The translations under genes and the position numbers were made by a program. Under the pieces are notes generated by a model that saw only the letters and a list, made by a program, of their open reading frames with translations, ran no database searches and was not told where the DNA came from. Shown here piece by piece: positions 8,553-17,476 of a stretch of 64,000 nucleotides of DNA. Each line of letters opens with the position of its first letter. The first letter of the stretch is position 1. The DNA lies in contig JAEUHX010000066.1 of NCBI GenBank assembly GCA_016792805.1, positions 62,001-126,000 of the forward strand. The letters run 5' to 3'. Source of the DNA: Planctomycetota bacterium. Lineage in GTDB: Bacteria > Planctomycetota > UBA1135 > JACQFD01.

Positions 8553-9044
8553 TCATGGACGCGCCGCGCTGGGGGTGGATGGGTCGATCGCTTCCTGGGC
8601 TTGGGAGCGTGCGGAGGCGATCTCGTCCATGGCTTTCGACTCTTCCCTTCGCCGCTCTTGAGCATGCTCCTCGCGCCGTAGCTCCCTCAGCCGCTCCAGG
8701 GCGCGCACCTCTCGCAGCGCGCGCGCGTAGGCCAACCGTGCCTCCTCCTGCTCGCGAAGCCGCCGAGCAATCTCCCCCTCCGCCAGGCGCAGGAGCTTGC
8801 GCTCGTGATCGAGTCCGGCCTCGAGAAGCAGAAGTTGGGAAACCCTAAGATCCCGTTCGCTTCGCGCTGCCGCGAGGGCTGATTGTTGCGTTTCAATGCG
8901 CTCTTCGATCCCCTCCGCAACGGCCTCGGCGGCCCGAAGACGAAGGTTCGCCTCCGCAACGGCGCTCTGCGCCACCGAGAGCTGAATTTCGCGGACATTC
9001 AGCACGCGCATGAGCGAGAAGCGGAACCGTCCGACCTTGGCCAT
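8553..9044 (-). CDS. fliJ: Flagellar export chaperone FliJ
   Basis: 163 residues, almost entirely coiled-coil, starting 'FRFSLMRVLNVREIQLSVAQ', the conserved FliJ opening in which the first helix begins with an F-x-F-x-L-x-x-V-L pattern. FliJ inserts into the FliI ATPase hexamer and contacts FlhA, helping couple ATP hydrolysis and the proton motive force to export. It lies directly downstream of fliI with a 42-base gap, the standard order. The Pro/Ser/Ala-rich C-terminus is likely disordered. Confidence 0.85.
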   Translation of the reverse strand: MAKVGRFRFSLMRVLNVREIQLSVAQSAVAEANLRLRAAEAVAEGIEERIETQQSALAAARSERDLRVSQLLLLEAGLDHERKLLRLAEGEIARRLREQEEARLAYARALREVRALERLRELRREEHAQERRREESKAMDEIASARSQAQEAIDPSTPSAARP

Positions 9045-9086
9045 CTTCCGAAGAACCGAGCAGTTTTTGTGACGACAATGCGACTG

Positions 9087-10391
9087 TTATGAAACCGCCG
9101 CCGCCAGAGCAGCTTGCGTCTGCGCGAGCGAAGAGGGCGAGCTCATGTCTTGCCGCAGGAAGGCCTCGATTCTGTCCATTCGAGCAATCGCGGCGTCGAG
9201 CTTCGGATTTGTTCCCGGCTTGTATGCGCCGATCTGTACGAGATCACGATTCTCCTCGAAGACGGAGAGCAGCTCGCGAAGCCGCTGCGCATTCTGGCGA
9301 TGGGCCGGGTCGGCAACGCGCGACATGAGACGCGAGACGCTGCCGAGGAGATCGATCGCCGGAAAGTGTCCGCGATTGGCAAGCTTGCGCGAGAGCACGA
9401 CGTGTCCGTCGAGAAGGCCGCGCATGGTGTCGCCGACGGGATCGTCGATGTCGTCGCCGTCGAGGAGCACTGTATACATCGCAGTGATCGCACCGGTCGA
9501 GGCAGTGCCCGCCCGCTCCACGAGCTTCGGCGCCGTGGCAAAGAATGACGGCGGATAGCCCTTCACCGTCGGCGGCTCGCCGGCGGCGAGACCGATCTCC
9601 CGGCATGCGGCGGCGAATCGAGTGATCGAGTCCATCACGAGCACGACCTGGCGCCCGCGATCGCGGAAGCTCTCCGCGATTGCCGTGGCCAAGAACGCCG
9701 CTTTGTAACGTTCGAGGGGCGGACGGTCGGAGGTCGAGACGATAATCACAGATCTGCGAAGCCCCTCCTCGCCGAGCGCTTCCTCAATGAACGCCTTCAC
9801 CTCTCGGCCGCGCTCACCAATCAACGCGATCACAGAAACGTCTGCCTCGGATCCGCGCGCGACCTCCGCGAGCAGCGTGGACTTACCGACACCCGATCCA
9901 GCGAAGATTCCAATCCTTTGGCCGCGGCCGAGCGTGAGGCATCCGTCAATCGCCCGCACTCCTGTAACAAGCATCTTTTCAATCGGCGCGCGTGTGAGCG
10001 GCGGCGGAGCATCGCGGTGCACCGGCATCGAGACCGTGGGCCCAAGGGGACCTTTTCCATCGGTCGGTTTTCCAAATCCGTCGAGCACTCTTCCGAGCAG
10101 AGAATCGCCTGTCGCGACATCGAGGCGACGATTCAGCGCCGTGACAGCGCCCCCCGCACACACGCCTTGAAGATCGCCGTAGGGCATGAGGCAAGCCACA
10201 TCCCCGTGCAACCCCACAACTTCCGCGAGTAGCGGCCGATCCCCAGGGCGCTCGAGTCGGCACAAATCGCCGACGGCCGCCGGGAGGCCCGAGGCCTCGA
10301 CGAGCACGCCCGCCACCCGCTGGATGCGTCCACAATAAGAGGCACGCGCCGACCCTGGCACGCGCGCGAGCGCCTGGGCGAGGCGGCTCAT
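9087..10391 (-). CDS. fliI: Flagellum-specific export ATPase FliI
   Basis: 434 residues, normal for FliI. The Walker A motif GSGVGKST lies at residues 165-172, the Walker B strand at 'DRGRQVVLVMDSITRFA', and the family signature 'GEPPTVKGYPPSFFATAPKL' is present. The F1-beta-like fold forms a hexamer on the cytoplasmic side of the export gate and drives release of export substrates from chaperones. The ATG overlaps the fliH stop by 4 bases, consistent with the stoichiometric FliH2-FliI complex. Confidence 0.96.
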   Translation of the reverse strand: MSRLAQALARVPGSARASYCGRIQRVAGVLVEASGLPAAVGDLCRLERPGDRPLLAEVVGLHGDVACLMPYGDLQGVCAGGAVTALNRRLDVATGDSLLGRVLDGFGKPTDGKGPLGPTVSMPVHRDAPPPLTRAPIEKMLVTGVRAIDGCLTLGRGQRIGIFAGSGVGKSTLLAEVARGSEADVSVIALIGERGREVKAFIEEALGEEGLRRSVIIVSTSDRPPLERYKAAFLATAIAESFRDRGRQVVLVMDSITRFAAACREIGLAAGEPPTVKGYPPSFFATAPKLVERAGTASTGAITAMYTVLLDGDDIDDPVGDTMRGLLDGHVVLSRKLANRGHFPAIDLLGSVSRLMSRVADPAHRQNAQRLRELLSVFEENRDLVQIGAYKPGTNPKLDAAIARMDRIEAFLRQDMSSPSSLAQTQAALAAAVS

Positions 10392-10963
10392 CGCCGGCCG
10401 TCCACCGCCGCGAAGACGTCAGCTACGACCGCGCCAATGTCACGCGTCACAGTTCCATAGGGCGTCTCGAGGCGGCAGGAAGCCCTGCCGACAGCGGCGT
10501 CTCCCCGAACTTTCGTACCATTGTTCTCCAGCGCTCGAAGCCAGCCGTTCTCCTTCGAAGCGGCAAGATCCGTCGGATGGAGGCATACGGTCACGCCGCG
10601 ATCGCCCCCGCGCGCCGCAGCCAAGCAATCGCGCACAATTCCAGAGAGGTCGTACCGCCCCGCATCGACTTCTCGGCGCAGCACCTCCGAGGCGATTTTC
10701 TTGACGATCTCAATCATGAGCGGCTCCGCGCGCTCCTCGAGCACACGGCACGCTTGCGCGATCTGATCCGCAGCGGCAGCCAAAGCGGCCGCCGCGGGCT
10801 CGCACCGCTCGCGCTCCGCCATCGCCGACTGCTCGCGAAGAGCCTCCTCGCGCGCCGCTGCGGCAGCAATGTCCTCGGCGGTGGGCGCCGAACCGATTGA
10901 ACGCACCTGCACGGCGACGATCGGTTTCGCTGTGCGAATCTGTACTTTCGCAGCCGGGTGCAT
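10388..10963 (-). CDS. fliH: Flagellar assembly protein FliH
   Basis: 191 residues. The N-terminal Ala/Glu-rich helix (about 30-75) and the C-terminal domain ('LMIEIVKKIASEVLRREVDA', 'SCRLETPYGTVTRDIG') match FliH/SctL-type stator proteins, which tether FliI to the C-ring and regulate its ATPase. It starts 6 bases after the fliG stop and overlaps fliI. The sequence is diverged, so the call rests partly on position between fliG and fliI. Confidence 0.85.
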   Translation of the reverse strand: MHPAAKVQIRTAKPIVAVQVRSIGSAPTAEDIAAAAAREEALREQSAMAERERCEPAAAALAAAADQIAQACRVLEERAEPLMIEIVKKIASEVLRREVDAGRYDLSGIVRDCLAAARGGDRGVTVCLHPTDLAASKENGWLRALENNGTKVRGDAAVGRASCRLETPYGTVTRDIGAVVADVFAAVDGRR

Positions 10964-10969
10964 GTGCGT

Positions 10970-11977
10970 TTAGACCATGTTCGACGCGCTTCCGCGCATC
11001 GGCTTGATCTCGCCCTTCTCGACCATGGCGCGAATGCCGATCATCATCTCGTTCTGTGCATTCATCACGTCGGTCAGCGGCACCGGACCCATGAGCTGCA
11101 GCTCTTCCTCGACCGCCTCCCGCGTGCGCTTGGTCATATTCGAGTAGAAGTTCTCCACCACTTCCGGATCCGCCGCCTTCAGCGCCAACGCGAGCTGCCG
11201 CGCGTCGACCGTCGCGAGCACGCGCTGCATCGCGCGCTTGTCGAGTTTCGCAAGATCCGCAAATGTAAACATTCGGTCGCGGATCTCCTTCGCCATGTCG
11301 GCATTCTTCGCGTCGAGCGCCGTGAGAATCTCCTTCTCAACGTCGGGATCGGCCGCCGAGAGAGCCTCGGCCACCGAACGCATGCGACGGTTGAGATCGT
11401 CGACGGGGATCGCCTCCTGCTCCTTCGCCTTCGCGGCCAGGGCATTTGCGATCTGATCCACCACCTCTCGCTCGATTGGCTGCATTGCCGCCATGCGTGT
11501 CACAATATCGACGCGCTCTTCCTCCGAGATCGCCGAGAGAACAGAACCGGCGCGCTCGGCGGGAATGCGCGAGCAGACAAGCGCAATCACCTGCGGATGC
11601 TCATCGGCTAGGAGCCGAACGAGGCGGGCATCCTCCATCCGCTCCAGAGCCAGAAAGGGGTGGTCGCGCCGGACGGAGTCTTCGATGCGCGAGAGAATCT
11701 CCTTTCCGCGCTCCTGGCCCACTGTACGTTCCAACAATTCTGCGAGGCCCGGAGGAATCGTGGCGCCGTCGCGGAGCCCCTGGAGGAACTCCTTGTGCAG
11801 ATCCGCGACATGCTCTTTGCTGAGCTCACTCATATCGAGATCGGCCATGGCCTTCCCAATCATGGTGATGGCATCATCCGGAAGCGTCGAGAGCACGCTT
11901 GCGGCCGCCTCGGAGTCGAGGGTCAGCAGCAGAGCAGCCGCCTTCTGCGGGCCGGACAGCGACGGGCCTTTCTTCAC
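10970..11977 (-). CDS. fliG: Flagellar motor switch protein FliG
   Basis: 335 residues, the usual length. The middle domain carries the 'EHPQVIALV' motif that binds FliM; the C-terminal domain ('FADLAKLDKRAMQRVLATVD', 'MTKRTREAVEEELQLMGPV') holds the charged helix that interacts with the stator. The N-terminus, 'LSGPQKAAALLLTLDSEAAA', engages FliF. Start: GTG at 11977, with GGAG six bases upstream. FliG is the torque-transmitting protein of the C-ring; it follows fliF after 16 bases, the canonical order. Confidence 0.96.
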   Translation of the reverse strand: MKKGPSLSGPQKAAALLLTLDSEAAASVLSTLPDDAITMIGKAMADLDMSELSKEHVADLHKEFLQGLRDGATIPPGLAELLERTVGQERGKEILSRIEDSVRRDHPFLALERMEDARLVRLLADEHPQVIALVCSRIPAERAGSVLSAISEEERVDIVTRMAAMQPIEREVVDQIANALAAKAKEQEAIPVDDLNRRMRSVAEALSAADPDVEKEILTALDAKNADMAKEIRDRMFTFADLAKLDKRAMQRVLATVDARQLALALKAADPEVVENFYSNMTKRTREAVEEELQLMGPVPLTDVMNAQNEMMIGIRAMVEKGEIKPMRGSASNMV

Positions 11978-11993
11978 AATTCGCTCCAGCTAT

Positions 11994-13640
11994 TTATTGT
12001 TTCGCCTCGAGCCACGTGCGAACCACGTTGCCGGCTACACCCGGGTCGCGCAGCGCCGCCGCAGCCGCGTTTCGCGCGAGAGCGACACGAGCGGCCTGCT
12101 CGGGAGAGCGGTCGTCCACTCCAAGATCCGGTGCACCCGGAAGCGCAGGGGCCGGTCCGGGGTAAGCCCCCGCCCCGCCCGGCATTCCGCCAACGGCCGG
12201 CGAGCCCGGCGGAACGCTCGCGCCTCCTCGCTGCGGGACAAGCATCACTTCCTGCTCGCCGCCCTCAGCAGCCGTGGCCGGGCGCCGCTCCGCGGGAGCG
12301 CGACCGCCGCGCCTAACAATAAAGAGGAACAGTACTACTAATCCGACCAATACAGCGGCTCGACCGCCGTCAGCGATCAGCCGATTGAGGTCGACCGCGG
12401 GTGCCGGCGGCAGCGAGGTGAGCGGATCCGGAGGCTTCGGGAACTCCGTGCTCGCCGAGCCGCTGTACACGTCGCCGCGCACCGCCTCGAAGCCGACCGA
12501 GGCTTTCACAATTCCCTCGAGCTCCGTCGCGCGATCTTTGAGTGAAGAGTCCGCGAGCAGCGCAACGCTGAGCTTTTTGACGCTGAAGCCATTCTTCTTC
12601 ACCGTCTTCTGGGTCTTCGGATACTCATACTTTGTCTCCGTCGTGTCCGACGTCTCCGTCTCATCGGCCGGAGCCTGCGCATTCTGTGCATTCGCGGAGG
12701 CTCCCGGCAGATTTGAGCTCGTGCCGGCAGCGCCACCGCCCGCGGGCTTACCGCCCGACTTCTTGGTCTTCGTCGTCGACTCCGAGGTCACGAGCTTCGC
12801 CTCCGGATCGGCGATGTTCATCGTTTCAACTTGGCTGTCGAAGTCGAGTTCCGCATGCACAGTTATAATTGCTTTCCCGGAGCCCAGTGCCGCATCGAGC
12901 GCCGTCTGCGCATTCTTGACCAGCGCCATCTCATACTCGCGCTGCGTCGAGAGCTGCTCGTTCGCCGCCGCGAAGATCGCCTGGTCGCCCTCACCCGGGT
13001 CGCGAGTAAGCTTCTTGCCGTCCACGACGACCGTCACGCGCTCCGGCTTGAGCGTGCTCCAGGCGCCCGCAACGAGCGACTGAATCCCCGAGACATCGCC
13101 CTGCCCGAGGATGTACCCGCGCTTCATACGAATATTGACCGACGCGGTGCCCGTCTTGTCGTTACCTCGCCAGCTCTCCTTCTCACTCGCGATGAGGACC
13201 CGAGCCTCGCCGACTCCAGGCCAGGCTTCAATCATCTTCTCGAGCTCACCCATGAATGCGCGCTGCACATTCACCTGCTCGAGCAGCGACGTCGTGAAGG
13301 CATTGGTCTTGTCGAGCAGCTCGAATCCGACGCCATCACTATTAAGGCCTTTCTTGATGACCTCTTGGCGCGCCTGCTGCAGCTGATCGGCGCGAACGAG
13401 CACGACGTCCGAACCCTCGAGCCGGTGCTCGATCTTCACAGAATCGAGCGCGCTCAGAATCTCCGCCACCTGACGCGGGTCGCCGCCCGTCGTCAGCGTG
13501 CGCCACTCCGGCCGGCCGCCGTACCACGTCAGCGCGCCCACGATGGCGAGCGATGCCACCGTCGACAGAATGATCGTGACTCTCTGGCTTGCGCCGAGCG
13601 ACTGCCAGGTTTTCTGTATGTTTTCAACGAGGAGGGCCAA
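11994..13640 (-). CDS. fliF: Flagellar MS-ring protein FliF
   Basis: 548 residues. Transmembrane segments lie near residues 22-42 ('VTIILSTVASLAIVGALTW') and near 445-465 ('AAVLVGLVVLFLFIVRR'). Ring-building periplasmic motifs lie between them, including 'VFAANEQLSTQREYEMAL'-like and 'GGDPRQVAEILSALDSVKI' regions. The C-terminal cytoplasmic tail ending 'NVVRTWLEAKQ' is the FliG-binding segment. The start is TTG at 13640, with AGGAG nine bases upstream. FliF is the first structure assembled and houses the export gate. A Gly/Pro/Ala-rich stretch before the tail is likely disordered. Confidence 0.95.
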   Translation of the reverse strand: MALLVENIQKTWQSLGASQRVTIILSTVASLAIVGALTWYGGRPEWRTLTTGGDPRQVAEILSALDSVKIEHRLEGSDVVLVRADQLQQARQEVIKKGLNSDGVGFELLDKTNAFTTSLLEQVNVQRAFMGELEKMIEAWPGVGEARVLIASEKESWRGNDKTGTASVNIRMKRGYILGQGDVSGIQSLVAGAWSTLKPERVTVVVDGKKLTRDPGEGDQAIFAAANEQLSTQREYEMALVKNAQTALDAALGSGKAIITVHAELDFDSQVETMNIADPEAKLVTSESTTKTKKSGGKPAGGGAAGTSSNLPGASANAQNAQAPADETETSDTTETKYEYPKTQKTVKKNGFSVKKLSVALLADSSLKDRATELEGIVKASVGFEAVRGDVYSGSASTEFPKPPDPLTSLPPAPAVDLNRLIADGGRAAVLVGLVVLFLFIVRRGGRAPAERRPATAAEGGEQEVMLVPQRGGASVPPGSPAVGGMPGGAGAYPGPAPALPGAPDLGVDDRSPEQAARVALARNAAAAALRDPGVAGNVVRTWLEAKQ

Positions 13641-13658
13641 GGGCGGGATCTCCTAGAG

Positions 13659-13988
13659 TTACACCGACATGCGCATCACGTCGTGATACGCATCGAGCAC
13701 GCGATTGCGCACCTCGAGAGCAAGCGTCATCGACAACGACGCCTTGTTCATCGCCATCATGGTCGCAATCACGTCGTCGTGGCGGCCAGCGGCGAGATCA
13801 TTGACCATGGAGTCGGCGTGCCGGCTCTGCTGGACCAGCGAGTCCATCGCATCGCTCAGCGCCGCCGAGAAGGGCGCGCCTCCGGAAACCGACGCGGGGT
13901 CGACTCCGAGAAGCTCGAGATGGGCGGGGTCGACCGGCTCCGCGGCACGCGGAGCGATTCCCGACGTCACAGATCCGACCGGCTCCAT
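13659..13988 (-). CDS. fliE: Flagellar hook-basal body protein FliE
   Basis: 109 residues. The C-terminal half ('GRHDDVIATMMAMNKASLSM' then 'LEVRNRVLDAYHDVMRM') is the conserved FliE helix pair that joins the MS ring and export gate to the proximal rod. It is an early export substrate. It sits between flgC (3-base gap) and fliF (18-base gap), the standard flgBC-fliEFG order. The N-terminal 40 residues are variable. Confidence 0.92.
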   Translation of the reverse strand: MEPVGSVTSGIAPRAAEPVDPAHLELLGVDPASVSGGAPFSAALSDAMDSLVQQSRHADSMVNDLAAGRHDDVIATMMAMNKASLSMTLALEVRNRVLDAYHDVMRMSV

Positions 13989-13991
13989 GAC

Positions 13992-14417
13992 TTATCTCCC
14001 CATCTGGATGGTCCGCATGACCATCTCGCGATAGGCCTTCATGGCCGACAGGTTGGCTTCATAGGACCGCGCCGAAAGCATGAGGTCCACCATCTCGAAC
14101 ATCGGCTTCACGTTGCTGTGCTCCACATATCCCTGCGGATCCGCATACGGATTCGACGGATCGTGGACGCGCTCGCCGGGAGTCTTGTCTACGTCGACGC
14201 GCGCGCGCACGCCGAGGGTCGGAGCCGGCTTCAGGCCCCTCGCGATATCGTTGAAGATCGGCTCGAAGAGCACAACCCGCTTTTTATAAGGTCCGCCCTC
14301 GGGCGTATTGACGACGTTGGCGTTCGCGATGTTTGTCGCGATGACATTCATCCGCAGCCGCTCGGCGGCGAGCGCGGATGCGCTGACGTCGAGGGAGGGA
14401 AAGGGTCCGTCGCTCAT
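13992..14417 (-). CDS. flgC: Flagellar proximal rod protein FlgC
   Basis: 141 residues, typical length. The N-terminus carries the rod/hook signature 'RLRMNVIATNIANANVVNT', and the C-terminus 'ARSYEANLSAMKAYREMVMR' is the matching conserved helix. The middle motif 'GYVEHSNVKPMFEMVDL' is characteristic of FlgC. The product is exported without a cleaved signal through the flagellar system and polymerises into the proximal rod with FlgB and FliE. It follows flgB after 10 bases. Confidence 0.96.
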   Translation of the reverse strand: MSDGPFPSLDVSASALAAERLRMNVIATNIANANVVNTPEGGPYKKRVVLFEPIFNDIARGLKPAPTLGVRARVDVDKTPGERVHDPSNPYADPQGYVEHSNVKPMFEMVDLMLSARSYEANLSAMKAYREMVMRTIQMGR

Positions 14418-14427
14418 GGGCTAGCCC

Positions 14428-14802
14428 TCACTTCGATTGAATGACTTGCTTCAAGCCGGAGAATCGCTGCGAGGCGATCTCCGACAGCACTTCATACTGA
14501 AGCCTGTTCTTCTCAAGCTCCGACGATTCGCGGTCGAGCTCCACGTTGTTGCCGTCGGCCTTGCCCGGGCTCGTATCTGCAACAACCGCAGGCTGCACAG
14601 ATCGAAACACGCGCGGGTCGACGGGGCCGCCGGCAAGGCGATCCTCGAGCAGGCTCTCGAAGTTCACTTCCAGCCGTTTGTAGCCGGGAGTGTCCGCGTG
14701 AGCCAAGTTCGACTCGATCGTCCGATGGCGCAGAAGCGACACCTGGAGCGCATGCTCCAGGACGCCGAACGAGCGCTCAAACGCGTGGACGGGGGCAGGC
14801 AT
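14428..14802 (-). CDS. flgB: Flagellar proximal rod protein FlgB
   Basis: 124 residues. 'LRHRTIESNLAHADTPGYKR' is the N-terminal rod-protein signature, and the C-terminus 'NRLQYEVLSEIASQRFSGLK' is the paired conserved helix. It is the first structural gene after the NtrC-type regulator (18-base gap). The co-transcribed upstream regulator suggests that rod and basal-body genes are under its control. Confidence 0.94.
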   Translation of the reverse strand: MPAPVHAFERSFGVLEHALQVSLLRHRTIESNLAHADTPGYKRLEVNFESLLEDRLAGGPVDPRVFRSVQPAVVADTSPGKADGNNVELDRESSELEKNRLQYEVLSEIASQRFSGLKQVIQSK

Positions 14803-14820
14803 GGGAACTCCTTACAACTT

Positions 14821-16275
14821 TCAGGATGGTTGCTGTTTCGGAGGCGCCGGCCGCGGCCCGGGTCCGGAGACCGACGCGGGCCCCGGCGGCACCTTCTGCA
14901 GGCGCGCGAGCCGGGCATCGATGAGCCGATACGCCTTCAGCTTGTTCGAAAGCGTCCGTGCTGTCACGCCGAGAACGCGAGCCGCTGCCGTTTTGTTATT
15001 GTTGGTCATCTCGAGCGTCCGCTCGATGGCTTCTCGCTCGATGTCCGCAATGGTGCGGCCACACACATCAGTGACCGGCTTTCCCGGCGCGCGCGGCAGT
15101 TGCGGGCTCTGTCCAATATCTTGCGAAACATCCTGGAGCCGCACCGTCTCGTGCGCATCGCGCACACAGATGCGCTGAATCAGATTCTCCAGCTCGCGCA
15201 CGTTTCCGGGCCAACGGTGAGCTTGCAGCGCCGCCATCGCTTCCGGAGTGATCGTCTTCACATGGGAGCCGTTCATGGCGGAGTAGCGGGCCAAAAAGTG
15301 CTTTGCCAGCTTCTCAATGTCGCTCGGCCTCTCCCGAAGCGCAGGCACCTGAAGAGGGAGAACATTGAGGCGATAGTACAGATCCTCGCGGAATCGCCCT
15401 TCCTTCACCTCCTGCGCCAGATCTCGGTTCGTCGTCGCAATGACGCGAACATCCACGCGCAGCGTCTTGGAGCCGCCGACCCTCTCGAACTCCTCTTCCT
15501 CCAGAACGCGAAGCAGCTTCGGCTGCAGTCGAAGCGGAAGCTCACCAATTTCGTCCAGCAGCAGCGTTCCGCCGTCAGCCAGCTCAAATCGCCCCTCGCG
15601 CTTACCGACCGCGCCCGTGAACGCGCCGCGCTCGTGTCCAAACAGCTCGCTCTCGAGGACGGTCTCCGCGAGGGCAGCACAATTCACGCGCACAAACGGA
15701 CGGTCGCGCCGTGGGCTCTGCTCGTGCAGAAAATGCGCGACGCGCTCCTTGCCGACGCCGCTCTCTCCGTGCACGAGAACAGTGGACTTCGCGCGCGCGG
15801 CGCGCGTCGCCTCCTCGAGGAGACGCTTCATAGCCGGGCTGTCGCCGATGATCTGCTCATGGCGCTCGCCCAGCTCGCTGCGAAGATACTCATTCTCCTG
15901 GAGCAGCTTGCGGCCATGCTCCACGCGCGCCATCAGCAGCTCAAGCGTCTCGGGCGTGCATGGCTTCAACAGGAAATCCTCGGCGCCCTCGCGCATCGCC
16001 TCGACGGCGCGCTCGACGGTTCCATAGGCGGTGAGGACCGCGACCGCGGTCCGCGGCGAGCGTTTCTTGATCTCTTTTAACAGATCAACGCCTGTCTTGC
16101 CGCTCATCTGATAATCGGTGAGCACGAGATCGGGCACGTCCTTGGCGACGCGCTCGATGGCATCCTCCGCAGTGGCCACCGCGGTGACCTCGTATCCAAG
16201 GCTCCGCAGCGCTTCGCCTAAGAACTCCCGACCTAGGGGGTCGTCGTCGGCGATCAGAACCCGTTCGATGGCCAT
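14821..16275 (-). CDS. NtrC-family sigma-54-dependent response regulator, flagellar
   Basis: 484 residues. The receiver domain (1-120) has the phospho-acceptor at D54 (LTDYQMSG). The AAA+ sigma-54 interaction domain has Walker A 'GESGVGKE' and the sigma-54 contact loop GAFTGA. A Fis-type HTH ends the protein ('NNNKTAAARVLGVTARTL'). Start: the ATG at 16275 follows the kinase stop by 7 bases, with GGAG overlapping that stop; the frame is open 192 bases further but antisense-like. By position and type it resembles FlgR/FleR regulators that activate sigma-54 flagellar promoters. It is coupled to the kinase upstream and cotranscribed with flgB. No convincing -24/-12 element was found. Confidence 0.93.
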   Translation of the reverse strand: MAIERVLIADDDPLGREFLGEALRSLGYEVTAVATAEDAIERVAKDVPDLVLTDYQMSGKTGVDLLKEIKKRSPRTAVAVLTAYGTVERAVEAMREGAEDFLLKPCTPETLELLMARVEHGRKLLQENEYLRSELGERHEQIIGDSPAMKRLLEEATRAARAKSTVLVHGESGVGKERVAHFLHEQSPRRDRPFVRVNCAALAETVLESELFGHERGAFTGAVGKREGRFELADGGTLLLDEIGELPLRLQPKLLRVLEEEEFERVGGSKTLRVDVRVIATTNRDLAQEVKEGRFREDLYYRLNVLPLQVPALRERPSDIEKLAKHFLARYSAMNGSHVKTITPEAMAALQAHRWPGNVRELENLIQRICVRDAHETVRLQDVSQDIGQSPQLPRAPGKPVTDVCGRTIADIEREAIERTLEMTNNNKTAAARVLGVTARTLSNKLKAYRLIDARLARLQKVPPGPASVSGPGPRPAPPKQQPS

Positions 16276-16282
16276 TCCGCTA

Positions 16283-17476
16283 TCACTCCTGAGTATTGCT
16301 AGACTTGGGGAACCAAAGGGTGAATGCCGCGCCCTTTTTTGTGGGCGCCAGTTCGATGCGTCCGCCATGCAGCGAGGCGGCTTTTGCGACCACGGCGAGC
16401 CCAAGGCCGGTGCCTCGAGTCTTCGTCGTGAAGAAGGGTTGGAATATTTTTGCCCGGAGCTCTTCACTCACGCCGGGACCTTCATCGGAAATTGTCACTG
16501 CAATTCCATCGCCCCGCTCCGCGACCTCCACCCCCACCTCACCGCCCTCCGGCATCGCCTCGATCGCGTTGGCAACGAGATTGCGTAGGGCTTGGAGGAG
16601 GTGAACATCGTCCACCCGAGCGATGCAGGACGATCCGGCCTCGAATCGAAGCGTGTATCTCGGCTGCTCGACTTCGCCGAGCGCGGAGAACGCCAGGTCG
16701 GCGGCGCGGCGCGCGATGCGCACGACGTCGCGCTCCGCGGGGCGGAACCGATCTGCGCGGGAGAACTCCAGCAGATTGGTAACAATCGAATTGAGCTCCC
16801 GGACGCCTTGCACAATATTGCCTGCGTATCGCCGCTCCTTCGCGTGGCTTTCGTCCGACGGAATGACCCGGAGCAGCAGGCTCGCGAAGCCTTCGATGGA
16901 GTGGAGCGGATTCCGAACCTCGTGCGCAAGAGTTGCAGACATCTGCCCGAGCGCGGCGAGCTTCTCCTGCTGCTGGACGCGCGTCTCGAGTCTGCGATGC
17001 TCCGTGCGATCTTCCAACAAATCGATCGTGCCCATGGCCGCACCTGCAGCGTCGCGCACCACAGATCGCGTTCGCGCGACGACAAGCTCTCGGCCACCGG
17101 ACTCGAGAACCCGCTCCTCCCGGTCCGCCGCTCCGAGTGCCGGCCGTCCATCGCTGGAGCGAACCTCCGCGCGCGACAGGCCGACGAGAGACTCCTCGCT
17201 CCGGCCGAGCACGCGCTCTGCCTCGGGATTGACCTTCACAATATTGCCGCTGCGGTCGGTCACCACGACTCCAGCGGGCACGGCCCGAAGCACGGCGTCG
17301 AGCTCTGCAACTTTCGACTCCAGAGCCGCGTTGGCTCGAGCCAGCTCCGCCTCCATGCGCACGACCCGCTTGAGCAGGCGATCGTAGGACTGGTGGAGAG
17401 CCCGCGAAACATGAAGCAGATCGCTGCTCGGAGACTCGACGGCTGTCGCAGAGTCCATCATTTGGAGCTCACTCAT
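16283..17476 (-). CDS. PAS-containing sensor histidine kinase, partner of the NtrC regulator
   Basis: 397 residues, no transmembrane segment, so a cytoplasmic kinase. A coiled coil at about 25-60 is followed by a PAS domain ('ELDAVLRAVPAGVVVTDRSG'), a HisKA domain with 'LAHEVRNPLHSIEGFASLLL' (H185), and a HATPase domain with the N-box 'LVANAIEAM', 'ISDEGPGVSE' and 'GTGLGLAVVAKA'. The ATG at 17476 overlaps the preceding stop by 8 bases. This fits FlgS/FleS-type flagellar kinases that sense assembly state from the cytoplasm, which is an inference from context. Confidence 0.92.
   Translation of the reverse strand: MSELQMMDSATAVESPSSDLLHVSRALHQSYDRLLKRVVRMEAELARANAALESKVAELDAVLRAVPAGVVVTDRSGNIVKVNPEAERVLGRSEESLVGLSRAEVRSSDGRPALGAADREERVLESGGRELVVARTRSVVRDAAGAAMGTIDLLEDRTEHRRLETRVQQQEKLAALGQMSATLAHEVRNPLHSIEGFASLLLRVIPSDESHAKERRYAGNIVQGVRELNSIVTNLLEFSRADRFRPAERDVVRIARRAADLAFSALGEVEQPRYTLRFEAGSSCIARVDDVHLLQALRNLVANAIEAMPEGGEVGVEVAERGDGIAVTISDEGPGVSEELRAKIFQPFFTTKTRGTGLGLAVVAKAASLHGGRIELAPTKKGAAFTLWFPKSSNTQE

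Noticed and set aside
12831..16080. Long plus-strand frames opposite the flagellar genes (537 and 547 codons).
   Set aside because: High-GC shadow frames: they are Arg/His/Leu-rich, have no domain match, and lie exactly opposite fliF/flgB and the NtrC regulator.
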